Below, one piece after another: positions 17,328-27,120 of a stretch of DNA of 64,000 nt (positions are counted from its first letter, which is position 1; the number at the start of each line of letters is the position of its first letter). Source of the DNA: Gammaproteobacteria bacterium (GTDB lineage Bacteria > Pseudomonadota > Gammaproteobacteria > Steroidobacterales > Steroidobacteraceae). The notes beneath the pieces were generated by a model. The model did not search any database. It was given only the letters and a program-made list of their open reading frames with translations, and was not told the DNA's origin. The stretch spans positions 124,001 to 188,000 of the forward strand of contig CANGOP010000002.1 in the NCBI GenBank assembly GCA_947455595.1, given 5' to 3'. Made by a program: the position numbers and the translations under genes.

Positions 17328-19280
17328 TCAGGCGGTGAACCGAAAATCCGCCGGTCCGGCTTGTATCGATGCCGACAAGCAAGTGGCGAACGCTGCGGCG
17401 GGCATCGGTGCGCCGAAAAGCTGCCCCTGTCCGAAGTGACAGCCTTGCAGGGCGAGCAGTCGGCGCTGCTCCATGGTCTCAATGCCTTCAGCAATGACTT
17501 CAAGTCCAAGATTTCGGCCCATCTCCACAATGGTGCGAACCAGAGTGGCGTCGTCCTCGCGTTCCGTCAGGCGATGCACGAAAGACTGATCAATTTTGAT
17601 GGTTTGGACTGGCATCTGCCGAAGGGCTGACAAGGAAGAGTATCCGGTACCAAAATCGTCGATCGAGATACGCACGCCGAGCGCCGAGAGTGCTTCCAGG
17701 ATCGGTCCAGAACGTTCGTATTCCATCAGAGTGGATTCCGTGATTTCCAGTTCGATGGTGTTGGGGGAGACGTCATATTCCTTGAGTAATGCCGCGATAA
17801 GATCCACCGTACCCGGGCGACCAAACTGCCGAAGGGACAAATTGATGGCGACTCGCCGCGGCGCCGTTCCGGCTGTGCGCCAAGTGGCATAGTCCGCACA
17901 AACTCGTCGGAATACCCATTCACCGATGGCATGGATGAGATTCGACTGTTCAGCGAGAGGGATGAATTCCGACGGGGGAATATCGCCGTGACCCGGAAGG
18001 CGCCAGCGCAGTAGGGCTTCCGCGCCGACGATAACACCCGATTCGAGATCGACGAGCGGCTGATAAAGCGTCACCAACTCGTCGAGTTCTAGCGAGCGGC
18101 GCAATTTGCTCTTTAGAATCAGTCTCTCAACGGCCGCAACGCTCATCTCCGGGTCAAAGAACGCGTAGGTGCCCCCGCCGTTCTGTTTGGCGTGGTACAT
18201 CGCCACATCGGCACTGCGGATGAGTTCAATCGTATTGTCGGTCGGCGGCTCGCAGAGCGCGATGCCAATCGAGATTGTCAGGTAGATTTCGGTGTCGTTA
18301 AGGAAGAAAGCGCGACTGACATCACTCAGTAATTCTCGCGCCAGAGCAGCGACGACCGGCCGATCTTCGACACCCCGCAACGGAACAAAAGCCGCAAATT
18401 CATTGCCCGCCAAGCGGCCAATGACGGCCTCCGGCGGTAGCCGCCGTAGTAAGCGTTCGCTCAAGACTTCGATCGCACGGTCGCCTGCAGCATGACCGAA
18501 GGTGTCATTGACTTCCTTGAAGCGATCGACATCGAAGTACAAGAGCGCCAGTGTCCGACCATCACGGTGCGCTCGCGCGATGGCTTGCTGCAGCAAGTGC
18601 TGGAACTGCATCCGATTGGGTAGGCGCGTCAGGCTGTCATGTTTGGCGAGGTAATTGACGCGCCGCTCGGCGCGCCGCCGGTCGGTGATGTCGTGAAAGA
18701 CGAAAATCAAATCGGTCGACCCGGCAACGCGTGAGCCCGCGATAGAGGCGGGCATGACGGCACCCGCCGCTGTCTCGATGATGTAGTCCCGACTCTCAGA
18801 GGCAGCACGCGCGAGTTCGAAGTCGGGACGCTGCTCAACACTGATCAGGTCCACCAGCGGTCTGCCACAGAATTCGGATGGCTCCCAGCCAAGGAGACGC
18901 GTCGCGGCGGCGTTGCTTTCCCTGATGAACCCCGCAGGGTTCACCACGAACACGGCATCCGCCATACCGTTGAGGACCGATTCCAAATGACGCCCCGTCC
19001 GCGTGGCCGAATCGAGGCGATCCCCAATGACTTTGAGCGTTGATTCGAGGGAGGGCGCCAGCGTCTTCGGTGTCTCCCCGGCATTCCCTGCCAACGCGGC
19101 CAGTGCCTGCTCGATGGAGCGAGCGCGCCGTTGGATCAAGAGGCCCGATGCTGCCGCGAATACGATGCTCAGACCGAACAAAACTCGAAGGAGCCCCGGC
19201 GGGGCGGCGACGGTGGCCGCGAGCAAACAGCCCGCAGTGGCCGCAGTGGTCAAAAAAATGATGTGGGCAGTCCGAATCAT
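17328..19280 (-). CDS. PAS-GGDEF-EAL protein, probable c-di-GMP phosphodiesterase
   Basis: A 650-residue membrane-bound signalling protein. Two N-terminal membrane segments (about 5-25 and 30-50) are followed by a PAS domain (about 95-205), a GGDEF-type domain (about 215-375) and an EAL domain (about 390-645). The cyclase signature is AGNEF instead of GGDEF, so that domain is probably inactive or regulatory. The EAL motif (GAEALLRW), DDFGTGYSSL and KIDQSFV are intact, so c-di-GMP breakdown is likely. TATAGT lies 6 bases before the start codon, so the mRNA may be almost leaderless. Confidence 0.93.
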   Translation of the reverse strand: MIRTAHIIFLTTAATAGCLLAATVAAPPGLLRVLFGLSIVFAAASGLLIQRRARSIEQALAALAGNAGETPKTLAPSLESTLKVIGDRLDSATRTGRHLESVLNGMADAVFVVNPAGFIRESNAAATRLLGWEPSEFCGRPLVDLISVEQRPDFELARAASESRDYIIETAAGAVMPASIAGSRVAGSTDLIFVFHDITDRRRAERRVNYLAKHDSLTRLPNRMQFQHLLQQAIARAHRDGRTLALLYFDVDRFKEVNDTFGHAAGDRAIEVLSERLLRRLPPEAVIGRLAGNEFAAFVPLRGVEDRPVVAALARELLSDVSRAFFLNDTEIYLTISIGIALCEPPTDNTIELIRSADVAMYHAKQNGGGTYAFFDPEMSVAAVERLILKSKLRRSLELDELVTLYQPLVDLESGVIVGAEALLRWRLPGHGDIPPSEFIPLAEQSNLIHAIGEWVFRRVCADYATWRTAGTAPRRVAINLSLRQFGRPGTVDLIAALLKEYDVSPNTIELEITESTLMEYERSGPILEALSALGVRISIDDFGTGYSSLSALRQMPVQTIKIDQSFVHRLTEREDDATLVRTIVEMGRNLGLEVIAEGIETMEQRRLLALQGCHFGQGQLFGAPMPAAAFATCLSASIQAGPADFRFTA

Positions 19281-19384
19281 CCCGCCACTATAGCGACGGA
19301 TGTCGAAAATGGTCGCGAAATGGGGTATCGCCCTCGCGATCGGAGTCCCCCCAGACCGCGTGGCCTCAGGTAGCCTTAGCAGTC

Positions 19385-20089
19385 ATGAAGCGCTCACGCA
19401 CCCGCCATCCTCCCCTTGGGCCGCTGGAGTTAACCGGACAGAGTCGCGCCCACGTCATGGAGCGCGATGGCGTCACCCTACAACCCGAGGCCTGGCGCGA
19501 CTTCCAGCGCATGCGCCAAGCCGCGAAGCGGTCTGGCATCGATCTGTGCGTCGCCTCCTCGTTCCGGGACTTCGCGACGCAAGTGCGCATCTGGAACCAG
19601 AAATGGCATGGCGAGCGGCCCTTGCTGGATCGGCGCGGACGCCCCATGAACGCTGCCCGGCTCAAACCGACGGCGCGTGTTCGGGCCATCCTGTTGTGGT
19701 CTGCCCCGCCGGGAGCCAGCCGCCACCACTGGGGTAGTGATCTGGACGTCTACGACCGCGCGGCGCTGCGGAAAGATCAGCGACTACAGCTGGTACCTGC
19801 GGAATACGCCGAGACCGGGCCCTTTGCCGCGTTGACGACGTGGTTGAACGCCAACATGTATCGCTTTGGATTTTATCGGCCGTATACAACCGATCGGGGT
19901 GGCGTGCAGCCGGAGCCTTGGCACCTGAGCCATATTGCGTCAGCACGCGAGGTCTCCAAACGACTACGGCTGCCGACCTTGCGCCGTGCGCTCGCAAGTA
20001 GTGAGTTGGGCGGGCGGGCGGCCCTGCTGGCCAATCTGCCCGTCGTGTATTCGCGTTTCATCCGGTCCGTTGACCGACCGCCGCGCTGA
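19385..20089 (+). CDS. VanY-type D-alanyl-D-alanine carboxypeptidase (M15B)
   Basis: A 234-residue zinc peptidase acting on peptidoglycan stems. The family pattern is complete: SSFRDFATQVRIW, then SRHHWGSDLDVYD (SxHxxGxxxD, zinc His and Asp), and EPWHLSH with the third zinc ligand. I see no clear signal peptide, which is unusual for a wall enzyme; a basic, proline-rich N-terminus is there instead. The start ATG at 19385 lies about 100 bases from the divergent GGDEF-EAL start, so the two promoters share that gap. Confidence 0.88.
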   Translation: MKRSRTRHPPLGPLELTGQSRAHVMERDGVTLQPEAWRDFQRMRQAAKRSGIDLCVASSFRDFATQVRIWNQKWHGERPLLDRRGRPMNAARLKPTARVRAILLWSAPPGASRHHWGSDLDVYDRAALRKDQRLQLVPAEYAETGPFAALTTWLNANMYRFGFYRPYTTDRGGVQPEPWHLSHIASAREVSKRLRLPTLRRALASSELGGRAALLANLPVVYSRFIRSVDRPPR

Positions 20090-20109
20090 GCGAGCGGGTC
20101 GCGCACGAC

Positions 20110-21138
20110 TCAAGACTCCGACCACACATCCTTAATGTGTGAGAGCACCAACTTGCGCATGTTCGGCAATGGATCAGGATCGCGCGTAAAGACCGGCGGG
20201 CTGCGGCGCAACAAGCTGAAATTTCCGGAACGCAGGATCTTTTGCAAAAATGCCATGTGCTGATCGATCGTTTCCATGTACGGATTGCGACCTTCAAAGA
20301 GCACGTTCAGGTAGCGATAGGCACCGTTGAAGGAGCCATCCAGCCGGTCCTTGCGCATCGCCGTCACGAAGCTCGGCGTTTTCCGCAGCAGATCCAAGCC
20401 CGAACCGTAGCGGGTGCTGACATAGCCTTCATGACTACGTCCGATCGCCACGCCGGCCAGCACAAATTCGGGGTACAGACGATCGCGGCACTTTTCGAGA
20501 TAGCAACGATCCGCCATCTGCGCGATGAGATCCGCGGTACCGATCAGATGGCCCACGAGATGGTCGCGGGCATCCGGTGCCTGAATGTCTTTGAAGGGAA
20601 CTTCGTAACCGGTGTAGTGCACGATGCGACTGGCGATGGGCGCCCATTCGACCATGCCGACGGCCGTCAGGAATCGTGAGAGCAGTCGCGCTGAACGGCT
20701 AACGTGGGAACTCGTATAGCGGGCGCCGTTGGGTTCCGTGTCGCCGACCTCCCGAATATAGCCGGCGTCGTGGAAGGCGGCCGTCACCAGTCCCATGAGG
20801 GCCCGATCCGTGCCGAGGCGTGCCTCGGACGCACCGGAGCGCTCGTAACCCACCAGTAGGCGGGCTGCTGCTAATGTCACGTCCAGCGTGTGCTGGCGAT
20901 CGTGATAGACGGTGTCGACCCCGTGGAATCCAGGTAAGCGCCCACCGAAGAGCGCATCTAGGGTTTCGAATGCTTGGGTGATCCGCTCGGTGGAAATGTC
21001 CGGCCACTGCTCTTTGAACAGGTCGGTCACGGCTGTTTGGACGGCCTCGGTGGAGCTCACTTGGACCGTATTGGTGACATCAAAATCATTGCGACGGAAT
21101 CGCGAAGTGACTGACGGCAGTGATACGGCAGCGCTCAT
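20110..21138 (-). CDS. HD-domain phosphohydrolase
   Basis: A 342-residue protein of the metal-dependent HD superfamily. Candidate metal ligands are in YHDRQHTLDV, in TAAFHDAGY (the HD pair) and in the SSHVSRSARL and RIVHYTGYE segments, an arrangement that resembles cyclic-nucleotide phosphodiesterase catalytic domains. No membrane or sensor domain is visible. Substrate unknown. It converges with the VanY gene, 20 bases apart. Confidence 0.75.
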   Translation of the reverse strand: MSAAVSLPSVTSRFRRNDFDVTNTVQVSSTEAVQTAVTDLFKEQWPDISTERITQAFETLDALFGGRLPGFHGVDTVYHDRQHTLDVTLAAARLLVGYERSGASEARLGTDRALMGLVTAAFHDAGYIREVGDTEPNGARYTSSHVSRSARLLSRFLTAVGMVEWAPIASRIVHYTGYEVPFKDIQAPDARDHLVGHLIGTADLIAQMADRCYLEKCRDRLYPEFVLAGVAIGRSHEGYVSTRYGSGLDLLRKTPSFVTAMRKDRLDGSFNGAYRYLNVLFEGRNPYMETIDQHMAFLQKILRSGNFSLLRRSPPVFTRDPDPLPNMRKLVLSHIKDVWSES

Positions 21139-21218
21139 TTTCGCAAGTCTATGCAGACTCCCTGTGACCGGATGAGATGCAGTTCACGTTTTGTGACTTA
21201 ATTGTGACGGTCCCAGAA

Positions 21219-22016
21219 TCAACTCGGGTCTCCCGGCAGGGTGAACGTGGCGACGACGGGGGCGTGGTCGGACGGTCGTTCCCAGCGGCGCGGTTCAACG
21301 TCCACCGTGCACGCGACGCAGTCCTGCGCCAACGCCTCGCTCGTGAGAATGAGATCAATACGCAGGCCGGCCTTGCGGCGAAAGGCCATCATTCGATAGT
21401 CCCACCAGCTATAAGCCTTCTCGGGCTGGTCAAAACGTCGGAAGACATCCACCAGCCCTAAGTCGCAAATCCCAGACAGAGCCGCCCGTTCGGGCGCCGA
21501 CACGAGAACCTGACCCTCCCACGCCTTCGGGTCATGCACATCCCGATCATCAGGGGCGATATTGAAATCCCCGATGACGGCCAATTTCGGATGCCGTTCT
21601 AGTTCGGCGGCGAGATACCCCTGGAGCGCGGCGAGCCAGCGGAGCTTATAGGCGTACTTATCGGAGTCGACCGACTGGCCGTTCGGCACATAGCAATCAA
21701 TGACTCGAACACCCCGTACCGTTCCGGCGATGACACGAGCCTGCTCGTCTGCAAAGCCTGGGATGCCGTGCACCACATCACTGACCGTGGTCCGCCCGAG
21801 CAAGGCCACCCCGTTGTATGTCTTCTGGCCGTGCCACGCTCCTTGCAGGCCAAGCGACTGCAGATCGGCCGCTGGAAACTCAGCGTCCACCGTCTTGGTT
21901 TCCTGCAAGCCGATCGCGTCAATCGACGCCGACTGCAGCCACTGACTCAAGTGAGGTAAACGGACCTTGAGCGAATTGACGTTCCAAGTGGCGAGTCGAA
22001 ACGGCGACGTACTCAT
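21219..22016 (-). CDS. xthA: exodeoxyribonuclease III
   Basis: A DNA repair nuclease for abasic sites and 3' ends, 265 residues. The signature residues of the family are visible: TWNVNSLKVRLPHL, LQETKTVD (catalytic Glu), GDFNIAPDDRDVHDP, and the C-terminal SDHAPVV (catalytic Asp-His). Its start overlaps the prlC stop by 4 bases, so the two are translated together. Confidence 0.96.
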   Translation of the reverse strand: MSTSPFRLATWNVNSLKVRLPHLSQWLQSASIDAIGLQETKTVDAEFPAADLQSLGLQGAWHGQKTYNGVALLGRTTVSDVVHGIPGFADEQARVIAGTVRGVRVIDCYVPNGQSVDSDKYAYKLRWLAALQGYLAAELERHPKLAVIGDFNIAPDDRDVHDPKAWEGQVLVSAPERAALSGICDLGLVDVFRRFDQPEKAYSWWDYRMMAFRRKAGLRIDLILTSEALAQDCVACTVDVEPRRWERPSDHAPVVATFTLPGDPS

Positions 22017-24028
22017 GCGGCAAGGCCATCCTGTCGAAGAAGAGGTTGGACATCTGGCTTGTGGCCGCGGAATTCGATAAATGCCTGCATATGATCACAG
22101 GCGCCTCCCCGCGCAAGGATCGTGCGCTTGAAGCGCGACGCGGTGCCTTCATCGAAAACCCCCGCTTCTTCAAAGGCCGCGAACGCATCCGCCGCCAGCA
22201 CTTCCGCCCACTTGTAGCTGTAGTAGCCCGCCGAATAGCCCCCGGAAAAAATATGGGTAAAGCCATGCTGGAAGCGATTAAATGCGGGCGTGGTTACGAC
22301 ACCCACCGTCGCGCGCACCTCATCGAGCAACGCCTGAACGCCATCGGCTGTGGTGATTCGACGATCTGCGTGGAGGCGGAAGTCGAATAACGCAAACTCC
22401 AGCTGACGAACGGCGGCGAGGCCGGCATGGAAGGTGCGCGATCCGAGCAATCGCTGTAGTCGATCCGTTGGCAATGGCGTATGGTCAGCGACATGCGCTG
22501 ACACGAGCGGCAGGACCTCTTCCCGCCATGCCCACTGCTCCATCATTTGACTCGGCAGCTCAACCACATCCCACGGAACGCCATTGATGCCCGCGACGCT
22601 GGGGTAATCGACTTCGGTGAGCAGATGGTGCAGTGCATGCCCGAATTCATGGAACAGGGTGACCACATCGCTATGGCGCAGTAAGGCCGGTTGATCGTGG
22701 GATGGCGGTGAGAAATTGCAGACGACGTTCGCGATTGGAACGCGGTGCTTGCCCGATAGCATTTGCCGGTTCGTGATTTCCCCCATCCACGCGCCGGCGC
22801 GCTTGCCGTCACGCGCGTAGTAGTCGGTATAAAGACCGCCCACCAGACGATCGGAGGCATCGCGCAACTCAAGGTAACGCGCGTCTGGATGCCACAGCGC
22901 GACATCGTCCCGTACGGTGATCTGAATCCCGTACAGGCGCGACACCAGCCCATACAGGCCGTCCAGTACCCGTGGGAGTGGGAACCATGGCCGCAGCTCT
23001 TCTTCCGACACGGTGTGTCGTTCGCGGCGCAAGCGTTCGGCGTAATAGGCGAGATCCCATGCATTCAGATCACGCCCAGCGTACGCGGTGAGCGCTGTCA
23101 ATTCGCTGAGCGCAGCCGGCCGATAGCGTCCGGCAAGATCTTCTAGAAAGCCAATGACCTCGGCAACGGAACCCGCCATCTTGGTGGCCAGAGACAGTTC
23201 GGCATAATTGTCAAAACCCAATAACCGGGCCAGTTCCTGACGCAGCTCGAGGATGCGGCCCATGACTGAGCTGTTGTCGTGCTGACCCGCGTCAGGTCCG
23301 CGATCGGATGCGCGCGTGGTCCATGCCTCGTAGAATTCGCGCCGCAATGCTTCGGATTCCGCATGTGTGATGATGGCCACATAGGTCGGCTGATCTAGCT
23401 TCAACAACCAACCATCGCGACCTTCCGCAGCCGCCAGCTCGCGTGCGCGTGCCGTGACGTACCCGGGGACTCCTGATAAGAGCGCAATGTCGTCGATCCA
23501 GCGGCTGAATGCGAGCGTGGAGTCGAGTACCTGCTCCTCAAATCGAGCTTGCAGCTGTGCCAATTCCTGCATGACGGCCCGATAACGGGCCTGTGGTTCG
23601 GCTGCAAGCCGTACACCGGCCAGTTCGAAGTCTCGTAGCGCGTGCTGCAAGGCACGCCGGCCGGCCTCGCTGAGTTGCGGGCCTTCAGTCGCCAGTATGT
23701 GTGCGTAAGCCTCGGCCAGAGCCGCGTTTTGCCCGACTTCCGACTGATACTCCGTCAGGGCTTCGAGGCACGTGTTGTACGCAGCCCGTAGTTCAGGGGT
23801 GCTTTGTACGGAATTGAGGTGGGCGATCGGTGCGAACACGCGCCCGAGACGCGCCTGCAAAGCTTCAAAGGGTTCAACGAGGGTGACAAAAGTGGGATGA
23901 CCTGCCGCGAGTAGTTGGGCCAGTTCGGCGCGGTTGCGCGCGATCTGCTCCCGAACGGCTGGCTCCGCCTCTTCGGGTCGGATAGTGGCGTAATTGGGCA
24001 GAAGGTCATCACGCAAGAGAGAATTCAT
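22013..24028 (-). CDS. prlC: oligopeptidase A
   Basis: A cytoplasmic zinc metallopeptidase of family M3, 671 residues, degrading short peptides including cleaved signal peptides. The zinc motif is TLFHEFGHALHHLLT (HExxH), and the conserved downstream GVPWDVVELPSQMMEQW is present. The start is ATG 24028; an in-frame ATG at 24073 would add a non-conserved extension. It is followed by xthA with a 4-base overlap. Confidence 0.95.
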   Translation of the reverse strand: MNSLLRDDLLPNYATIRPEEAEPAVREQIARNRAELAQLLAAGHPTFVTLVEPFEALQARLGRVFAPIAHLNSVQSTPELRAAYNTCLEALTEYQSEVGQNAALAEAYAHILATEGPQLSEAGRRALQHALRDFELAGVRLAAEPQARYRAVMQELAQLQARFEEQVLDSTLAFSRWIDDIALLSGVPGYVTARARELAAAEGRDGWLLKLDQPTYVAIITHAESEALRREFYEAWTTRASDRGPDAGQHDNSSVMGRILELRQELARLLGFDNYAELSLATKMAGSVAEVIGFLEDLAGRYRPAALSELTALTAYAGRDLNAWDLAYYAERLRRERHTVSEEELRPWFPLPRVLDGLYGLVSRLYGIQITVRDDVALWHPDARYLELRDASDRLVGGLYTDYYARDGKRAGAWMGEITNRQMLSGKHRVPIANVVCNFSPPSHDQPALLRHSDVVTLFHEFGHALHHLLTEVDYPSVAGINGVPWDVVELPSQMMEQWAWREEVLPLVSAHVADHTPLPTDRLQRLLGSRTFHAGLAAVRQLEFALFDFRLHADRRITTADGVQALLDEVRATVGVVTTPAFNRFQHGFTHIFSGGYSAGYYSYKWAEVLAADAFAAFEEAGVFDEGTASRFKRTILARGGACDHMQAFIEFRGHKPDVQPLLRQDGLAA

Positions 24029-24123
24029 CGGCGCTCGAGGGTAGGTGGAACCAGTGTGGATCCTAGCAGGCATCCTCGGGCGACCGTATATGATTGGCGC
24101 TACGGCGTTGAATGGAACCGGAT

Positions 24124-25467
24124 ATGACCGAACAGTACGATTACATTGCCATCGGCGGCGGCAGTGGCGGGCTTGCTACCGCGCAGCGGGCCGCGGAATA
24201 CGGCGCTCGCGCACTCATTATCGAGAAGGCGCGTCTCGGTGGTACGTGCGTGAACGTCGGTTGTGTGCCGAAGAAATTGATGTGGACGGCGGCCTCGATG
24301 GCCCACTCCGCCGAGGATGCTCCCGGCTATGGCTTTGATTTGACGGTGCATGGCCACGATTGGGCACGGCTTAAGGCCGCCCGCGACGCCTATGTGGCAA
24401 GACTGAATGGCATCTACGCCGCCAATTTGGAGCGCCGCAAGGTTGACTGGGTGCACGGGTCCGCTCGCTTCGTCGATGCTCATACGGTAGAGGTGAACGG
24501 CCAGCGGTACTCCGCCCCCCATATCACCCTAGCGGTCGGCGGCAATCCGGCGCTGCCGAATCTGCCCGGGATTGAACGCGCGATCACCTCCGATGGTTTC
24601 TTCGACTTGCCGGCTCGCCCGGCCCGCGTCGCGGTGGTGGGCAGCGGCTACATCGCAGTTGAACTCGCCGGAGTTTTCGCTTCTCTCGGTTCGCAAGTGC
24701 ACCAATTTGTTCGCGCAGAGGGCGTTCTGCGCCAATTCGACGCCATGTTGGGGTCTGCCCTGGCGCGTGAAATGGCAGCTGAAGGTATCGTGATCCATAC
24801 CCACGCAAACCCACGCGGGATTCTGGCCGACGGCATGGCGCATCGGCTTGAATTGTCGGACGGTTCGACCCACGGCCCATACGATGCCATCGTCTACGCC
24901 GTTGGTCGTGAGCCGGCGACCCGCGATCTGGGTCTTGAACAGACGGGTGTGGTGATTAAAAGCGGCTATGTACCGACGGACGCTTTTCAAAACACCTCGG
25001 TGGCAGGTCTATACGCCATCGGCGATGTCACCGGCCGCGCGCAGTTGACGCCCGTGGCGATTGCAGCGGGACGGCGCCTGGCCGATCGGTTGTTTGGCGG
25101 AATGCCAGACCGGCGACTCGACTATGACGGTATACCCACGGTGGTCTTTTCGCATCCGCCCGTCGGAACGGTCGGGTTATCGGAGGAGGAGGCGCGGGCC
25201 CAGCATGGCGACGCGGTTAGGATCTACCACGCTGGCTTCGTGCCGATGTATCACGCCCTGACACATCGCAAAGTCCGTACCGAGATGAAACTGGTGTGCG
25301 TGGGCCCAGAGGAGCGCGTGATCGGCTTACATGTCATTGGCCACGGCGCTGACGAGATGCTGCAAGGCTTTGCGGTAGCGCTCAAGATGGGCGCGACTAA
25401 ACGCGACTTTGACGAGACGGTCGCGATTCATCCGACGGCGTCTGAAGAATTCGTGACCATGCGCTAG
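24124..25467 (+). CDS. gor: glutathione-disulfide reductase
   Basis: NADPH-dependent reduction of oxidised glutathione in the cytoplasm, 447 residues. FAD loop [18 protein letters not shown], redox-active disulfide [18 protein letters not shown] loop [18 protein letters not shown], and the C-terminal catalytic HPTASEE are all present. ATG 24112, four codons earlier, is also possible; I chose 24124 because family members begin with M[11 protein letters not shown]. The carbonic anhydrase gene follows after 12 bases. Confidence 0.95.
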   Translation: MTEQYDYIAIGGGSGGLATAQRAAEYGARALIIEKARLGGTCVNVGCVPKKLMWTAASMAHSAEDAPGYGFDLTVHGHDWARLKAARDAYVARLNGIYAANLERRKVDWVHGSARFVDAHTVEVNGQRYSAPHITLAVGGNPALPNLPGIERAITSDGFFDLPARPARVAVVGSGYIAVELAGVFASLGSQVHQFVRAEGVLRQFDAMLGSALAREMAAEGIVIHTHANPRGILADGMAHRLELSDGSTHGPYDAIVYAVGREPATRDLGLEQTGVVIKSGYVPTDAFQNTSVAGLYAIGDVTGRAQLTPVAIAAGRRLADRLFGGMPDRRLDYDGIPTVVFSHPPVGTVGLSEEEARAQHGDAVRIYHAGFVPMYHALTHRKVRTEMKLVCVGPEERVIGLHVIGHGADEMLQGFAVALKMGATKRDFDETVAIHPTASEEFVTMR

Positions 25468-25479
25468 GGGTAACTGTAA

Positions 25480-26022
25480 ATGCTGTCTATACGCCGCTAT
25501 CTCGGTTATACGCCCGCGTTGGGGTCACGCGTCTATATTGATCCGCAAGCGTGCGTGATCGGTCGAGTCAGTTTGGGTGACGACACGTCCATATGGCCGA
25601 TGGCGGTACTGCGTGGTGATGTCCAGAACATCACGATCGGCGCACGGACGAGCGTGCAGGATGGATCTGTTTTGCATGTCACTCACGACGGCCCTTTTCA
25701 TCCGGGTGGCAGTGCGCTGGTCGTTGGGGATGACGTGACGATCGGTCACAACGTGACGTTGCACGCTTGCACGATCGGTAGTCGTTGTCTCATCGGGATG
25801 GGCGCGATCGTGCTCGATGGCGCTGTGATTGAAGACGATGTGATGATTGGGGCCGGCAGCCTGGTGCCTCCCCGAAAACGGCTCCGTACGGGTACGTTGT
25901 GGGTGGGCAACCCAGCGAAAGAAGTGCGGACTTTGACCGCGCGGGAACTCGAGCAGTTGGCTTACTCAGCAGCCCACTACGTCAAAATCAAAGATCAGTT
26001 TCTGGCTGAGATGAACGCCTGA
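25480..26022 (+). CDS. gamma-class carbonic anhydrase family protein, YrdA-like
   Basis: A 180-residue left-handed beta-helix protein built from hexapeptide repeats (IDPQACVIGRVSLGDDTSIW). Three potential zinc histidines are in LHVTHDG and IGHNVTLHACTIG. Relatives bind zinc, but carbonic anhydrase activity is often not demonstrated. It probably shares a transcript with gor, 12 bases upstream, and ends 3 bases before the convergent cysB stop. Confidence 0.9.
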   Translation: MLSIRRYLGYTPALGSRVYIDPQACVIGRVSLGDDTSIWPMAVLRGDVQNITIGARTSVQDGSVLHVTHDGPFHPGGSALVVGDDVTIGHNVTLHACTIGSRCLIGMGAIVLDGAVIEDDVMIGAGSLVPPRKRLRTGTLWVGNPAKEVRTLTARELEQLAYSAAHYVKIKDQFLAEMNA

Positions 26023-26025
26023 CAG

Positions 26026-27000
26026 TTAGCGTAGGGGTAGCTCAACGTCGGCGAACAGTTCATCAAGCGCCGGCCCTTCACCGGCACGAATCGCCTGATC
26101 GACTAGGCGCTTCGTCAGGTGAGGCGCAAAGATCTTGAGGAATTCGTACATATAGCCTCGAAGCAGCCGCCCACGACGAAAGCCAATCCAAGTGATGTGC
26201 GGCGCGAACAGATGAGACGCGTCAATTTGCACGAGATCTTCGTCGCCGTTCGGATCGATGGACATGCTCGCCACAATTCCGACCCCAAGCCCGAGTCGGA
26301 CATAGGTCTTGATCACGTCCGCGTCACTGGCTGTTAATGCGACGTTGAGCTTGAGTCCATTGCTCTCGAAAAGAGCCGGCAGCGACGAGCGTCCGCCAAA
26401 GCTGAACGTGTACGTCACGATCGGATATTTCGACAGCGTGCTCAGCGAGATGGTGCGCTCGCGCGTCAGCGGATGCCCGACAGGGACCACGATCTTGCGC
26501 GTCCATCGGTAGCAAGGCAGCAGCACCAGACCAGGAAAGAGTTCGGCACCGCCAGTCGCGATCGCAAAGTCAACGCGGTCTTGTTTGGCGAGCTCCGCAA
26601 TCTGCTCAGTCGTTCCCTGATGAAGGTGTAAATCTACTTCCGCATAGCCCTTGCGGAACTTTTGCACGATGGGCGGTAAGACGTAACGCGCTTGCGTATG
26701 CGTCGTGCCGATGGCGAGCGAGCCCGAACGATCGTCTTTGAGGTCGGCAGACAGCCGACGGATATTGTGGACTTCTTCCAAGATACGAAGGCCGCGGTCG
26801 ACGACCTGCTGTCCAGCGGCGGTCACACCGATGAGATTGCGCCCATCACGCTCGAACAGCGGGAAGCCCAGTTCGTCTTCCAACAACTTCAGTTGCTTGC
26901 TCACACCTGGCTGTGAGGTATGCAGTTTGCGAGCGGCAGTCGTGATATTCAGGCCGTTCTGCACGACGGCGGTGAGATAGCGCAGCTGATGGAGTTTCAT
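26026..27000 (-). CDS. cysB: LysR-family regulator CysB
   Basis: A 324-residue LysR regulator of sulfate assimilation. The N-terminal helix-turn-helix (MKLHQLRYLTAVVQNGLNIT, then ARKLHTSQPGVSKQLKLLED) and the binding domain with TTHTQARYVLPP and the GIVASMSIDPNGDEDL segment match CysB/Cbl closely. In relatives N-acetylserine is the inducer. No sulfur genes lie beside it here. CysB is preferred over Cbl because only one copy is visible. Confidence 0.92.
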   Translation of the reverse strand: MKLHQLRYLTAVVQNGLNITTAARKLHTSQPGVSKQLKLLEDELGFPLFERDGRNLIGVTAAGQQVVDRGLRILEEVHNIRRLSADLKDDRSGSLAIGTTHTQARYVLPPIVQKFRKGYAEVDLHLHQGTTEQIAELAKQDRVDFAIATGGAELFPGLVLLPCYRWTRKIVVPVGHPLTRERTISLSTLSKYPIVTYTFSFGGRSSLPALFESNGLKLNVALTASDADVIKTYVRLGLGVGIVASMSIDPNGDEDLVQIDASHLFAPHITWIGFRRGRLLRGYMYEFLKIFAPHLTKRLVDQAIRAGEGPALDELFADVELPLR

Positions 27001-27120
27001 ATCGGTTCCCCGAGCGGTCCGGACAAGAATACGGGGCTAGGTCGGTTTGAGCCAATGTGGCGCCATACAAACGGGGAATGGCCCCATGCCCGGCGCCTTG
27101 GCCACTGCCCAACGGTCTTC

